In this document: in pieces, positions 1-7,955 of the stretch
How positions within the stretch are numbered: the first letter of the stretch is position 1
Layout: the number at the start of each line of letters is the position of its first letter
From: Oscillochloris sp. ZM17-4
GTDB lineage: Bacteria; Chloroflexota; Chloroflexia; Chloroflexales; Chloroflexaceae
Direction: 5' to 3'
Length of the DNA stretch: 37,565 bases
Assembly: GCF_019599295.1 (NCBI RefSeq)
Contig: NZ_JAIEWN010000004.1
Span: 34,796-72,360 of the forward strand
Translations under genes and position numbers: made by a program
The notes under the pieces: model-generated
The model's database searches: none
What the model saw: only the letters and a program-made list of their open reading frames with translations
Told to the model about the DNA's origin: nothing

Positions 1-2
1 AG

Positions 3-164
3 CGCGGCCTCATCCCGCCCACGATCAACCTGGAGGAGCCCGACCCCGAGTGCGACCTGGACTATGTGCCCAACGTCGCCCGCCCCGCCGACCTCCAGGT
101 GGCGATCTCGAACTCCTTCGGCTTCGGCGGCGTCAACTCCGTCCTCGCCTTTCGGAAGATCTAG
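3..164 (+). CDS. fabF: 3-oxoacyl-ACP synthase II (FabF), C-terminal end only
   Basis: Only the last 53 codons are in the window; the gene begins upstream and the frame is read from base 3 to TAG at 162-164. The peptide contains the closing KAS II pattern: a segment like [20 protein letters not shown], then [15 protein letters not shown], the glycine-rich loop near the end of condensing enzymes. The enzyme extends acyl-ACP with malonyl-ACP in cytoplasmic fatty acid synthesis. The catalytic Cys and both His residues lie outside the window, so activity cannot be judged. A perfect hairpin follows nine bases after the stop. Confidence 0.88.
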   Translation, partial: RGLIPPTINLEEPDPECDLDYVPNVARPADLQVAISNSFGFGGVNSVLAFRKI

Positions 165-173
165 CGAGGCGCT

Positions 174-210
174 GTAAGGGCGCAGCAGCGCGGCGCTGCT
201 GCGCCCTTAC
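174..210. repeat. Perfect 17-bp-stem hairpin between fabF and holB
   Basis: Bases 174-190 are exactly complementary to 194-210, with loop CGG at 191-193. No T-run follows, so it is not a classic intrinsic terminator. It matches the general form of several other hairpins in this window: a long perfect stem, a 2-3 nt loop and an apex of type AGC-N-GCT or GCG-N-CGC. The holB GTG start lies 20 bases downstream. Confidence 0.85.
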
Positions 211-230
211 CCCCTCAGCAGGTATCTACA

Positions 231-1247
231 GTGAGCTGGAACATCATCGGCCACGAGTGGGCGGTCGAGCAGCTGCGGCGCAGCATCCTGGCCGGCAGCG
301 ACGCCCACGCCTACCTGCTCAGCGGGCCGCCAGGCCTCGGCAAGGCCGCCATCGCCATGCAGATGGCCCTGGCCCTCAACTGCGAGCGCAGCCCCGGCGA
401 CCCCTGCCAGGAGTGCCGGGCCTGCCGGCGGATCGCGCGCGGCAACCACCCCGACGTGCGGGTCGCCGGCATGGCCAGCCAGGGCGCCGCCCTCAAGGCC
501 GACGAGGCCGCCCGCCAGAAGGAGCTGAAGATCGCCACCGTCCGCGAGTGGCAGCGCGACATCAGCCTGCGCCCCTACGAGGGCCGCCGCCGCGTGCTCA
601 TCCTCCACGACGCCGAGCGCCTCAACGAGGAGTCGTCCAACGCGATGCTCAAGACGCTGGAGGAGCCGCCCGACTACGCCACGATCATCCTGGTGGCCAA
701 CAGCTCCGAGCTGCTGCCCACGATCGTCTCGCGCTGCCGGGTGATCCGCCTGCGCCCGCTGCCTCGCCGCCAGGTGGCCGAGGCCCTGCTGGCCCGCAAC
801 ATCGTCGCCGAGGACGCCGAGCTGCTGGCGGCCTGGAGCGGCGGCCGGGTCGGCTGGGCCATCCAGGCCACCGCCCAGCCCGAGACGATCGCCGCCCGCC
901 AGGAGCACCTCGACGCACTGATGCAGCTCGGCGGCCAGGGCCGCGGGGCGATCTTCCGCTGGGCCGAGCAGCGCTCCAAAGAGTACCGCGGCGGCGAGCA
1001 GGAGGCCGTCTTCACCTGGCTTGAGCTCTGGCAGGGCTGGTGGCGCGACGTGCTGCTGGTGGCCGCCGGCTGCCCCGACAGCGTCGTCAACATCGACCGG
1101 CGCGAGGATCTGGCCCGCATGGCCGCCCGCCACCCCATCCCCGCCATCCACGCCTTCGTCGGCCGCATCGGCGCCGCCGCCCAGCAGCTCCGCGAGAACG
1201 GCAACCCCCAGCTCGTCCTCGAGAACATGCTTATGCACATGCCGTGA
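231..1247 (+). CDS. holB: DNA polymerase III delta-prime subunit (clamp loader)
   Basis: This 338-residue protein has the size of clamp-loader delta-prime. It shows the AAA+ Walker A segment GPPGLGK at residues 32-38, a four-cysteine zinc module (Cys51, 59, 62, 65) right after it, and the SRC sensor motif in VSRCRVIRLRPL. Delta-prime is the stator of the complex that opens the beta clamp and loads it on primed DNA. After the Walker lysine come two alanines rather than Thr/Ser, which suggests weak or no ATP hydrolysis, as is common for delta-prime. The GTG start at 231 places the canonical N-terminus (WNIIGHEWAVEQL) correctly. The convergent GIDE gene lies beyond a heptamer hairpin. Confidence 0.92.
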   Translation: MSWNIIGHEWAVEQLRRSILAGSDAHAYLLSGPPGLGKAAIAMQMALALNCERSPGDPCQECRACRRIARGNHPDVRVAGMASQGAALKADEAARQKELKIATVREWQRDISLRPYEGRRRVLILHDAERLNEESSNAMLKTLEEPPDYATIILVANSSELLPTIVSRCRVIRLRPLPRRQVAEALLARNIVAEDAELLAAWSGGRVGWAIQATAQPETIAARQEHLDALMQLGGQGRGAIFRWAEQRSKEYRGGEQEAVFTWLELWQGWWRDVLLVAAGCPDSVVNIDRREDLARMAARHPIPAIHAFVGRIGAAAQQLRENGNPQLVLENMLMHMP

Positions 1248-1250
1248 TGA

Positions 1251-1306
1251 GAGTGTTGAGTGTTGAGTGTTGAGTGAGCGAACTCAACACTCAACACTCA
1301 ACACTC
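1251..1306. repeat. Inverted pair of heptamer arrays (GTGTTGA unit)
   Basis: Bases 1251-1275 hold more than three copies of a 7-base unit (GAGTGTT). Bases 1282-1306 are their exact reverse complement, giving a 25-bp perfect stem with a 6-nt loop. It sits between the ends of two convergent genes, where it may act as a bidirectional terminator. Confidence 0.85.
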
Positions 1307-1314
1307 AGCGCTTG

Positions 1315-2067
1315 CTACCCCATCAGCAGCCCGAGCACAAGCACGATCAGCCCGAGCGCGCCGCTGCCCGCCGCCGCGTAGTACATGTTGCGCGACCAGG
1401 TCGCCGCCGAGCCCGCCAGCTCGCGCTCGCTCTTGCGGCTCACCAGGAAGCGCTGCTTGGCGTTGGCGGGGTGGCGGGTGATCGCCGGCTGCCCCTGGTG
1501 GTCCACCGCCGTGCCCAGCACATACACCCGCGTGCCGGGGGCCAGGCTGCTCTCGCTGTGGCGCTGGCCCAGCGTGCGGGTCGCCCCCGTCCAGGGCTGC
1601 TCGGCCGCGTCGAAGCGCGACCCGCTCTCCGCCAGGTCGAGCTCGGCATCCTCGGGCAGCACCAGCGTGCGCCCGGTGGCGTCGCGCACATAGAAGCTCA
1701 CCTGCCGGTCTTCGCTCTTGAGCGACTCGCTGCGCCGCTCCACCGTCGTCTCGCGCTTGCTGTTCGCGTCGGTCTTGGTCACCCGCTCCTCGTACTCGCG
1801 GGTCTGGCTGTAGCTGTAGGCCACGCAGGGCTGCTTGGAGACCGGGCCGTGCAGGGGCTTTTCACACTCGATGGTGCCCTCGACCTCGCAGACCTGGGCC
1901 AGCGCATCCGCGCCGAGGCTGGATGTGATCTTGCGGTGTACCTCGGCCAGTAGCTGGGCTGTGTAGGTCTCCGCCGCGTTCATGGCGGTTAAGGAGCTGG
2001 CGTTGGAGCGGGCGACGAAGAAGCAGATCACCGCGATGATGATGAGGATGAATCCGCCGAAAACCAT
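1315..2067 (-). CDS. GIDE-domain (MUL1/BAM-like) membrane protein
   Basis: The 250-residue protein has a membrane segment at about residues 2-19 and another near the C-terminus (about 228-248). The middle domain has the GIDE pattern: CEVEGTIECEKPLHGPVS followed by PCVAYSYS, a charged stretch, then VSFYVRDATGRTLVLPEDAEL. In eukaryotes this fold is the BAM/GIDE domain of the mitochondrial E3 ligase MUL1. No RING domain is present here, so no ligase activity is implied; the bacterial function is unknown. ATG at 2067 follows a GGAG at good spacing. It lies downstream of the small gene at 2141-2362 on the same strand, with a hairpin between them. Confidence 0.72.
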   Translation of the reverse strand: MVFGGFILIIIAVICFFVARSNASSLTAMNAAETYTAQLLAEVHRKITSSLGADALAQVCEVEGTIECEKPLHGPVSKQPCVAYSYSQTREYEERVTKTDANSKRETTVERRSESLKSEDRQVSFYVRDATGRTLVLPEDAELDLAESGSRFDAAEQPWTGATRTLGQRHSESSLAPGTRVYVLGTAVDHQGQPAITRHPANAKQRFLVSRKSERELAGSAATWSRNMYYAAAGSGALGLIVLVLGLLMG

Positions 2068-2093
2068 AGAAGTGCTCCACGATAATCATCGGC

Positions 2094-2132
2094 CTGGGGC
2101 TGTGTGCCAGCGCCGCTGGCACACAGCCCCAG
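2094..2132. repeat. Perfect 18-bp-stem hairpin
   Basis: Bases 2094-2111 pair perfectly with 2115-2132 across loop GCC, with apex CCAGC-GCC-GCTGG. It lies between two same-strand genes (2141-2362 and 1315-2067). No T-run is adjacent. It has the same architecture as the hairpins at 18921-18961 and 25830-25862. Confidence 0.85.
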
Positions 2133-2140
2133 ACGACACA

Positions 2141-2362
2141 CTACTCCTTCTTGCCAAAGAGCCCGCCCAGGCCGGCGGTCAGGCTGCTGATCTGGTCAGC
2201 GACGCCGCTCACATCCCCGCTCACCAGTCCGTCGATCTGCCCGGCGATCGGCTCGGGCAGCTTCTCTTTCAGGAACCCAACCACCGTATTCAAGGCGCCC
2301 TGGGCCTGCTCCTCGCTGATCCCGGTCTTCTCCTGGATCAGCTGGACGAGTGTCTTGCTCAT
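2141..2362 (-). CDS. Small helical protein of unknown function
   Basis: The 73-residue protein begins MSKTLVQLIQEKTGISEEQA and ends with the glycine-rich LTAGLGGLFGKKE. It is predicted to be mostly helical and soluble. A strong ribosome site (AAGGAG, then ACCCCA before ATG) supports it as real. The layout (helix, ISEEQAQGAL helix-turn, Gly/Lys tail) recalls small DUF2267/DUF2780-like proteins, but I cannot assign a family with confidence. It may share a transcript with the GIDE gene downstream. Confidence 0.7.
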   Translation of the reverse strand: MSKTLVQLIQEKTGISEEQAQGALNTVVGFLKEKLPEPIAGQIDGLVSGDVSGVADQISSLTAGLGGLFGKKE

Positions 2363-2433
2363 TGGGGTCTCCTTCTGTCAGCTCAGTCCTCACATGTCAG
2401 CTTCAGTATAGCAGACCTTCGCCCCAGTTCTCC

Positions 2434-2463
2434 TTGTGCGCGGGCCTCCGGATGGGGTATAAT
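2434..2463 (+). promoter_or_regulatory. Candidate sigma-70 promoter for the uracil-DNA glycosylase
   Basis: A perfect TATAAT lies at 2458-2463, with TTGTGC at 2434-2439 (18-bp spacer). Transcription would begin near 2469-2471, essentially on the first possible start codon (2468). The mRNA would therefore be leaderless, or translation begins at ATG 2483 or GTG 2486. Confidence 0.5.
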
Positions 2464-2467
2464 AGAT

Positions 2468-3148
2468 ATGGTAAAGCTACTCATGGTGAAAGTGAGCGCG
2501 CGCCGCTTGTCTGCCGAGATAATCCAGCTTATCGCCCAGGAGGTTCGTGGCTGCACGCGGTGCGGCCTCGCGTCCGGGCGAACGCGCGCTGTCCCCGGCG
2601 AGGGCCCCGCCGACGCGAGGATCATGCTGATCGGCGAGGGGCCGGGCTACCACGAGGATCGCCAGGGCCGCCCCTTCGTCGGCCAGTCCGGGCAGTTCCT
2701 CGACGACCTCCTCGCCATGGCCGGCCTCGCCCGCGCCGATGTCTTTATCGCCAACGTGGTGAAGTGTCGCCCCCCGCAGAACCGCGACCCGCAGCCCGAT
2801 GAGGTCGCCACCTGCACCGAGCACTACCTCTACCGCCAGATCGAGGCGATCGACCCGCCGGTGATCGTCACCCTCGGGCGATTCTCGATGTCCCTGTTCC
2901 TTCCCGGCGAGCGGATCACGCGCATCCACGGCCAGCCCCGCAAGGCGGGCGGCCGCCTGATCGTGCCCATGCTCCACCCGGCCGCCGCGCTGCACCAGCC
3001 GCAGAACCGCCCGCTGATCGAGGCCGACTTCCGCGGCCTGCCTGCGATCCTCGCCCGCGCCGAGGCCGAGCAGGCCGCCGCCCGCCCCGGCCCCGCGAGC
3101 GCCAGACCTGATGATGACCGGCCCCTTGAGCAGCTGAGCCTGTTTTAA
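2468..3148 (+). CDS. Family 4 (Fe-S) uracil-DNA glycosylase
   Basis: From ATG 2468 this is 226 residues; ATG 2483 would remove five. Family-4 marks are present: GEGPG around residues 56-60 followed by GRPFVGQSGQFLD, four cysteines placed for a 4Fe-4S cluster (Cys29, 32, 100, 116), and the HPAA motif near 175. It removes uracil from DNA to begin base excision repair. The extreme C-terminus reads EQLSLF, the consensus of the beta sliding-clamp binding motif, after a disordered Pro/Ala/Asp linker. I rejected the long upstream extension because it would cross the promoter and two minus-strand features. Confidence 0.9.
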   Translation: MVKLLMVKVSARRLSAEIIQLIAQEVRGCTRCGLASGRTRAVPGEGPADARIMLIGEGPGYHEDRQGRPFVGQSGQFLDDLLAMAGLARADVFIANVVKCRPPQNRDPQPDEVATCTEHYLYRQIEAIDPPVIVTLGRFSMSLFLPGERITRIHGQPRKAGGRLIVPMLHPAAALHQPQNRPLIEADFRGLPAILARAEAEQAAARPGPASARPDDDRPLEQLSLF

Positions 3149-3160
3149 AGGGGTGGGCTT

Positions 3161-3182
3161 CAGGGAGGGCGCGCCCTCCCTG
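3161..3182. repeat. 22-bp perfect palindrome
   Basis: Bases 3161-3182 are fully self-complementary with no loop, just after the glycosylase stop (3148) and before the next ATG (3208). No T-run follows. It could be a transcript-end hairpin or one more member of the palindrome class. Confidence 0.7.
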
Positions 3183-3207
3183 GCCCTCCCCCACCGGATA
3201 TGTTCGT

Positions 3208-3762
3208 ATGAAGACCTATAGACTCTCGCCCGCCGGGCGCCGCACGTCGATCGTGCTGCTGGTAGGCGCGCTCCTGATCTGGGCCTTCGCCCTCTGGAGC
3301 TTCGTGAGCACCCTGGGGCTCAGCCTCAGCGTATCGCAGTTCGTGCCATCGCTCCAGGCCAGCCTCGCCTCTGGACTCGGGGTCGGCCAGGTTGTGCCCG
3401 CCCTGCTTATGCTCGCCATGATCGTGGCCACCCCGCTGCTGATCTGGAACATCCTTGAGGAGTGGTCCGCCGCCTACGCCGCCGGCGAGGACGGGCTGCG
3501 CTTCGAGTCGATCGGGATCACGATCGCCCTGCCCTGGTCGGCTGTCGCCGGCCTGCGGCCCGCCGACGATGACGGCGACGAACCTCTGGACGAGATCATG
3601 CTCCGCCAGGACGCCGCCGCCCAGATCGCCAACCCGCTGCTGCGCTTCCTCCACCGCCAGGCCTACGGCGCGCGCCGCCTGCCTGTCTACGCCGGCCTTG
3701 AGGATCGCGCCGAGCTGCTGAACGAGATCCGCCGCAACATCACTGAGCCGCTGAATGGGTGA
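3208..3762 (+). CDS. Membrane protein of unknown function, two helices plus soluble domain
   Basis: The 184-residue protein has two membrane helices, about residues 13-35 and 62-84. A C-terminal soluble part follows (ITIALPWSAVAGLRPADDD), with a beta-rich pattern like bacterial PH-type domains. The segment LPVYAGLEDRAELLNEIRRNI near the end looks helical. No catalytic motif is visible. It starts 59 bases after the glycosylase gene on the same strand and may share its transcript. The PH-like suggestion rests on layout alone. Confidence 0.65.
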   Translation: MKTYRLSPAGRRTSIVLLVGALLIWAFALWSFVSTLGLSLSVSQFVPSLQASLASGLGVGQVVPALLMLAMIVATPLLIWNILEEWSAAYAAGEDGLRFESIGITIALPWSAVAGLRPADDDGDEPLDEIMLRQDAAAQIANPLLRFLHRQAYGARRLPVYAGLEDRAELLNEIRRNITEPLNG

Positions 3763-4164
3763 GGCACTGACCTGGCTTTCATCCGAGAATGTGTGTGGCG
3801 GCCACAAGAGACCTGATGTGTGACAAACGGCGCGCGCGCCGTCTATTCTTCTAGAGCAAGGAGCCGAATGATCGAGCCTCAGTGTTTCAGTGGCTCAATG
3901 ATCTGGCTCAGTGATCTAATGATGGAGCTTGGAGCTGCCTGTCGTGAGGGCGCTCTGTCTATAAGCCAGCTGGTGCAAGATCGGCTGCGTCTCGCGCCCC
4001 TCGGGCGGCGGCGCAGCCCCAATGAGCGTTGTGCTCAAACCCGAAAGGAGACGAAGCCCCGCTTAGATTGCAGATTGTAGATTGCAGATTGCAGATTGTC
4101 GATTTCAATCTGCAATCTGCAATCTGCAATCTGCAATGAAGAACTGCGGCTTCAGACGAAGACT
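3763..4164. other. 402-bp gap upstream of RNase J, no convincing gene
   Basis: An open frame exists at 3820-4080, but it has poor codon bias, no clear ribosome site and runs into a heptamer array, so I do not call it. Visible structure: a palindrome GGCGCGCGCGCC near 3824; an imperfect inverted repeat of GATCGAGCC with GGCTCAATGATC around 3869-3903; short hairpins at about 3992-4013 and GAGC/GCTC at about 4024-4036; and a heptamer array at 4063-4138. It may be the 5' leader of the RNase J mRNA. Confidence 0.5.
4063..4138. repeat. Inverted heptamer arrays (ATTGCAG / CAATCTG)
   Basis: About four copies of AGATTGC-type 7-mers run from 4063 to 4099. Four to five copies of the reverse complement (CAATCTG) run from 4107 to 4136, so the RNA would fold into a long hairpin. 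The same heptamer recurs near 9471-9500, 19435-19586 and 21809-21838. The RNase J start lies only 27 bases further on. Confidence 0.85.
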
Positions 4165-5841
4165 ATGGCAAAACAGCGAATCCGTGTCCTGCCCCTCGGG
4201 GGCGTCGGCGAGGTCGGACGGAACATGTGGGTGCTCGAGTACGGGGAGGAGATCCTCATCCTCGACTGCGGCGTCATGTTCCCCGACTCCGATATGCTCG
4301 GCGTCGACCTGGTACTGCCCGATATCACCTACCTGCGCGAGAAGACCGACAAGATCAAGGCCATCCTGCTCACCCACGGCCACGAGGACCATATCGGCGC
4401 CGTGCCCCACCTCAGCGCCGACCTCGGCTTCCCGCCGGTCTACGCCACCCGGCTCACCCACGGCATCCTTGGCAATAAGCTCAAGGAGCACCGCCTGCTC
4501 GATAAGGTCAAGCAGATCACGATCAACGATAAGGACTCCTTCCAGGTCGGCGGGTTCACCATCGAGCCCTTCCACATCGCTCACTCCATCCCCGACGCGG
4601 TCGGCTTCGCGATCACCTGCGCCGGCGGCCTCGTGGTCTACCTCACCGACTGGAAGCTCGACCACACCCCGGTCGATGGCAAGCCGACCGACCTGGTCAA
4701 GCTCGCCGAGCTGGGCCAGCGCAAGCCCCTGGCCCTGATCACCGACTGCGTCAACGTCGAGCGGCGGGGCTACACGCCCAGCGAGACGAGCGTCGGCGAG
4801 TCCTTCGACAACATCTTCGCCGTGGCCCCCGGCCGCGTGATCGTCGCCACCTTCGCCTCGAACATCAGCCGCGTCCAGCAGGTGATCGAGTCGGCCGAGG
4901 CCTACGGCCGCAAGGTGCTGCTCCTCGGCCGCAGCATGGAGAACAACACCCGCATCGCCCTGGAGATGGGCTACCTCCACGCCAGCGAGGGCTCGATCAT
5001 CCGGCCCCACGAGATGAACGCCTACCCCGACGACCAGATCGCCGTCGTCTGCACCGGCAGCCAGGGCGAGCCCATGGCCGCGCTCAACCGCATGGCCAAC
5101 CGCGACTACCCGAACGTCAAGATCAAGCAGGGCGACACGGTCGTCGTCTCGGCCACGCCCATCCCCGGCAACGAGGTCTCGGTCAGCCGCGTGATCAACA
5201 ACCTGTTCCGCCTGGGCGCCGATGTGATCTACGGCGCGCAGGCCCAGGTCCACGTCTCCGGCCACGCCTCCCAGGAGGAGCTGAAGCTCGTGCTGTCCCT
5301 GCTCCGCCCCGACTATGTGGTGCCCTTCCACGGCGACTACCGCCACATGATGATCTACCGCAAGCTGGCCACCAGCCTCAACGATATGTACACCGAGGAT
5401 AAGGTGCTGATCACCGAGGGCGGCTCGATCATGGAGTTCGGCCCCGGCTTCGGCAAGATCACCGGCAAGGCCCCCGTCGGCTACATCTATGTGGACGGCA
5501 CGACGGTGGGCGATGTCGGCAATGTGGTGGTGCGCGACCGCCAGATGCTCGCCAAGGACGGCATGCTGATCGTGGTCGTCAGCATCGACGGCACCACCGG
5601 CGACCTGGTCGCCGGCCCCGATGTGGTCTCGCGCGGCTTCGTCTACATGCGCCAGAGCCAGGACCTGATCGAGTCCACCAAGGACACGGTGCGCACCGCC
5701 CTGACCAACAAGAACGGCGGCAACGCCATCCAGGGCGACAGCCAGTACATCAGCCGCAAGATCAAGGACGTGGTCGGCGAGTACCTCTACCGCGAGACGA
5801 AGCGCCGGCCCATGGTGCTGCCCGTGGTGATGGAGGTGTAG
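4165..5841 (+). CDS. rnj: Ribonuclease J
   Basis: The 558-residue protein starts MAKQRIRVLPLGGVGEVGRN, typical of RNase J. The metallo-beta-lactamase signature HGHEDHIG is at residues 71-78, followed by the beta-CASP region (ATFASNISRVQQ, LLGRSMENNT) and the C-terminal domain. RNase J combines 5'-3' exonuclease and endonuclease activity in mRNA decay and rRNA maturation. ATG 4165 is chosen over the in-frame ATG 4096 because the 23 extra codons would be read from the heptamer array. No good ribosome site is visible. Length is normal for the family. Confidence 0.95.
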   Translation: MAKQRIRVLPLGGVGEVGRNMWVLEYGEEILILDCGVMFPDSDMLGVDLVLPDITYLREKTDKIKAILLTHGHEDHIGAVPHLSADLGFPPVYATRLTHGILGNKLKEHRLLDKVKQITINDKDSFQVGGFTIEPFHIAHSIPDAVGFAITCAGGLVVYLTDWKLDHTPVDGKPTDLVKLAELGQRKPLALITDCVNVERRGYTPSETSVGESFDNIFAVAPGRVIVATFASNISRVQQVIESAEAYGRKVLLLGRSMENNTRIALEMGYLHASEGSIIRPHEMNAYPDDQIAVVCTGSQGEPMAALNRMANRDYPNVKIKQGDTVVVSATPIPGNEVSVSRVINNLFRLGADVIYGAQAQVHVSGHASQEELKLVLSLLRPDYVVPFHGDYRHMMIYRKLATSLNDMYTEDKVLITEGGSIMEFGPGFGKITGKAPVGYIYVDGTTVGDVGNVVVRDRQMLAKDGMLIVVVSIDGTTGDLVAGPDVVSRGFVYMRQSQDLIESTKDTVRTALTNKNGGNAIQGDSQYISRKIKDVVGEYLYRETKRRPMVLPVVMEV

Positions 5842-5844
5842 GTC

Positions 5845-5879
5845 TTGGGGGTTGGGAGTTGGGGGTTGGGGGTTGGGGG
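5845..5879. repeat. Heptamer array (TTGGGGG unit)
   Basis: Five tandem near-copies of TTGGGGG lie immediately after the RNase J stop; one copy reads TTGGGAG. The same unit is found at 22491-22512. G-runs of five every seven bases could also support a G-quadruplex on the plus strand. Confidence 0.8.
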
Positions 5880-5912
5880 CGGCGGGGCGCATCATATACC
5901 GATGCGCCCCGC

Positions 5913-7349
5913 GTGGGCGTCTGCCTGCTCTGGACGCCGCAGGAGCGCGTGCTGCCCGCCCTCGACCCGGCCGACTACGCGGTGGCCGGCAACCTCTACT
6001 CGCGCGATGGGGTCAGCTTCCTGCTGCGCACCGTCCTGGCCCGCCCGAGCATCCGCGCCATCCTGCTCTGCGGGAAGGACGCCACCGGCAGCGGCGCGGC
6101 GCTGGTCGCCCTCATGCGCGACGGGCTGGACGCCGAGGGCCGCATCGTCGGCGACGGCACCCGCCTGCACCCCGAGATCTCCCGCGAGGCCGTGGAGCTC
6201 TTTCGCCGCAGCGTGGCCCTGCACGACGCGCGCGACGCCGTGCGGCCCGAGCAGATCGCCGCCCTGCTGCGCGAGCTGCGCCGCCCCGCCGAGCCCTTCG
6301 CCCCCGCGCCGATCACCTTCCCTTACAGCGAGCCGGCCGCCGCCGCACTGCCCGCCGCCGCCACTGGCCTGCTGGTCAGGGCCGGCACGGTGCGCCAGGC
6401 CTACCTCCGGCTGATCTGGCACGTGCTCAGCTTCGGCGTGCGCGGCGGCACCCAGCACAGCTCCGACCAGCGCGAGATCCTGGACGTGCTCACCGTGGTG
6501 GGCGACGAGCCGGCCGGCCCGGCGGCCTTCTCGCACGCCGACTGGATGCCCTTCACCCGCGAGAGCCTGGGCGGGCGGGGGGCCGACGGCGGCTACAGCG
6601 GCTACCTCGGCCAGTTCCTGGAGGGCGGGATGCCCGAGGGCGTCAGCTACACCTACGGCTCGCGCCTGCGCAGCTTCGCCGGCGCTATCGACCAGGTCGC
6701 CGCGATCGTGGCCGACCTGCGGGCCTCCGGCGAGAGCCGCCGCGCCGTGGCCGCCCTCTGGAGCCCGGCTCAGGATATCGGCAGCCCCAGCCCGCCCTGC
6801 CTCAACCTGGTGCAGGCCCGCCTGCGCGCTGGGCCCGGCGACGCGACGCCCCGGCTCTTCCTGACCGCCTACTTCCGCTCGCACGACATCTTCCGGGCCT
6901 GGGCCTCCAACGCCTACGGCCTGCGCGCCCTCCAGGCCCTGATCGCCGAGCGGCTGGGCGACCTGCCCCTGGGCGACCTGGCCATCCTCTCGCACTCGGC
7001 CCACATCTACGCCCACGACTGGGAGCGCGCCGGGGAGCTGCTGGCCCACCACTACCGCGCCGCCGACCCGCGCCTGGCCCGCGACGCCCGCGGCTCCTTT
7101 GTGATCGCCATCGAGCCGCCCGCGATCCTGGTGCGCCACTACACCCCCTCCGGCGAGCACCTGCAGACCTTTCGCGGCGAAAGCGCCCGCGAGCTGGGCC
7201 GCCAGATCACCCCCTACGTCGGCGAGGCCAGCCACGCGATCTACCTCGGACAGGAGCTCCAGAAGGCCGAGTTGGCGATAGCCCTCGGCCGGCCCGAGGC
7301 CTATCGCCAGGATCTGCCGCTCGCCCTTGACAGACCTGATTTCGTGTAG
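5913..7349 (+). CDS. MtrA-like (DUF4346-type) / thymidylate synthase fusion protein
   Basis: From GTG 5913 the protein has 478 residues. Residues about 20-107 resemble MtrA/DUF4346 domains: VAGNLYSRDGVSFLLR, IRAILLCGKDATGSG, then a GRIVGDG-like step. The second half is a ThyA-type thymidylate synthase: YGSRLR, SRRAVAALWSP, the catalytic cysteine in SPPCLNLVQ (about residue 296), the RSHDIFRAWASNAYGL segment and the SAHIYAHDWE end motif. ThyA makes dTMP from dUMP with methylene-tetrahydrofolate. The next gene, dcd, feeds dUMP supply. A TTG at 5859 is in frame but lies in the heptamer array. The role of the N-terminal domain is not known to me. Confidence 0.78.
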   Translation: MGVCLLWTPQERVLPALDPADYAVAGNLYSRDGVSFLLRTVLARPSIRAILLCGKDATGSGAALVALMRDGLDAEGRIVGDGTRLHPEISREAVELFRRSVALHDARDAVRPEQIAALLRELRRPAEPFAPAPITFPYSEPAAAALPAAATGLLVRAGTVRQAYLRLIWHVLSFGVRGGTQHSSDQREILDVLTVVGDEPAGPAAFSHADWMPFTRESLGGRGADGGYSGYLGQFLEGGMPEGVSYTYGSRLRSFAGAIDQVAAIVADLRASGESRRAVAALWSPAQDIGSPSPPCLNLVQARLRAGPGDATPRLFLTAYFRSHDIFRAWASNAYGLRALQALIAERLGDLPLGDLAILSHSAHIYAHDWERAGELLAHHYRAADPRLARDARGSFVIAIEPPAILVRHYTPSGEHLQTFRGESARELGRQITPYVGEASHAIYLGQELQKAELAIALGRPEAYRQDLPLALDRPDFV

Positions 7350-7388
7350 CACACCTGTGTGTATAACTTGCTACTGTAGGAGACCCTG

Positions 7389-7955
7389 ATGAGCATCAAG
7401 GCCGACCGCTGGATCAGGAAGATGGCCCTTGAGCACGGCATGATCGAGCCATTTGTGGATGGGCAGATCCGCGAGGGCGTGATCTCATACGGGCTCACGT
7501 CATATGGCTACGATATGCGGGTGGCCGACGAATTCAAGGTTTTCACAAACGTCTGGAACGTCATCGTCGACCCGAAGCACCTCGACCCGCGATCTTTTGT
7601 TGATATGAAGGTCGATCATATCGATATCCCGCCGAACTCATTTGCCCTGGCCCGATCGGTCGAGCGATTTCGCATACCGCGCACGGTATCATGTATTGTG
7701 ATCGGAAAATCAACGTACGCACGCTGCGGAATTTTGATCAACATAACGCCCTTAGAGCCAGAGTGGGAGGGTTACGTCACGCTGGAGATCAGCAACACCA
7801 CGCCGCTGCCGGCGCGGATCTACGCCAACGAGGGCATCGGCCAAGTGCTGTTCTTCGAGGGCGACGAGGAGTGCGAGACATCCTACGCCGACAAGAAGGG
7901 CAAGTACCAGGGCCAGGTAGGGATCGTCCTGCCGAAGATCGACCATGAGGGGTAG
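7389..7955 (+). CDS. dcd: dCTP deaminase
   Basis: The 188-residue protein contains Dcd landmarks: [13 protein letters not shown] near the N-terminus, [31 protein letters not shown] in the centre (described here in pieces, with the catalytic Glu in the EGYVTLE part), and the GIGQVLFF segment. The enzyme deaminates dCTP to dUTP for dTMP synthesis, which suits its position behind the thymidylate synthase gene (39-bp gap). AGGAG precedes ATG 7389. The first 370 bases are visibly less GC-rich than the neighbours. The TAG stop lies in the left arm of the next hairpin. Confidence 0.94.
   Translation: MSIKADRWIRKMALEHGMIEPFVDGQIREGVISYGLTSYGYDMRVADEFKVFTNVWNVIVDPKHLDPRSFVDMKVDHIDIPPNSFALARSVERFRIPRTVSCIVIGKSTYARCGILINITPLEPEWEGYVTLEISNTTPLPARIYANEGIGQVLFFEGDEECETSYADKKGKYQGQVGIVLPKIDHEG

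Noticed and set aside
1982-2467. N-terminal extension of the uracil-DNA glycosylase frame
   Set aside because: It would cross two minus-strand features and the TATAAT promoter, and known family members start near residue 1 of the chosen form.
3820-4080. Open frame of 86 codons upstream of RNase J
   Set aside because: No ribosome site, codon use unlike neighbours, and it runs into the heptamer array.
4105-5895. Long minus-strand open frame opposite RNase J
   Set aside because: Its product is a Val/Asp/His-rich shadow typical of the complement of a GC-rich gene; RNase J is certain.
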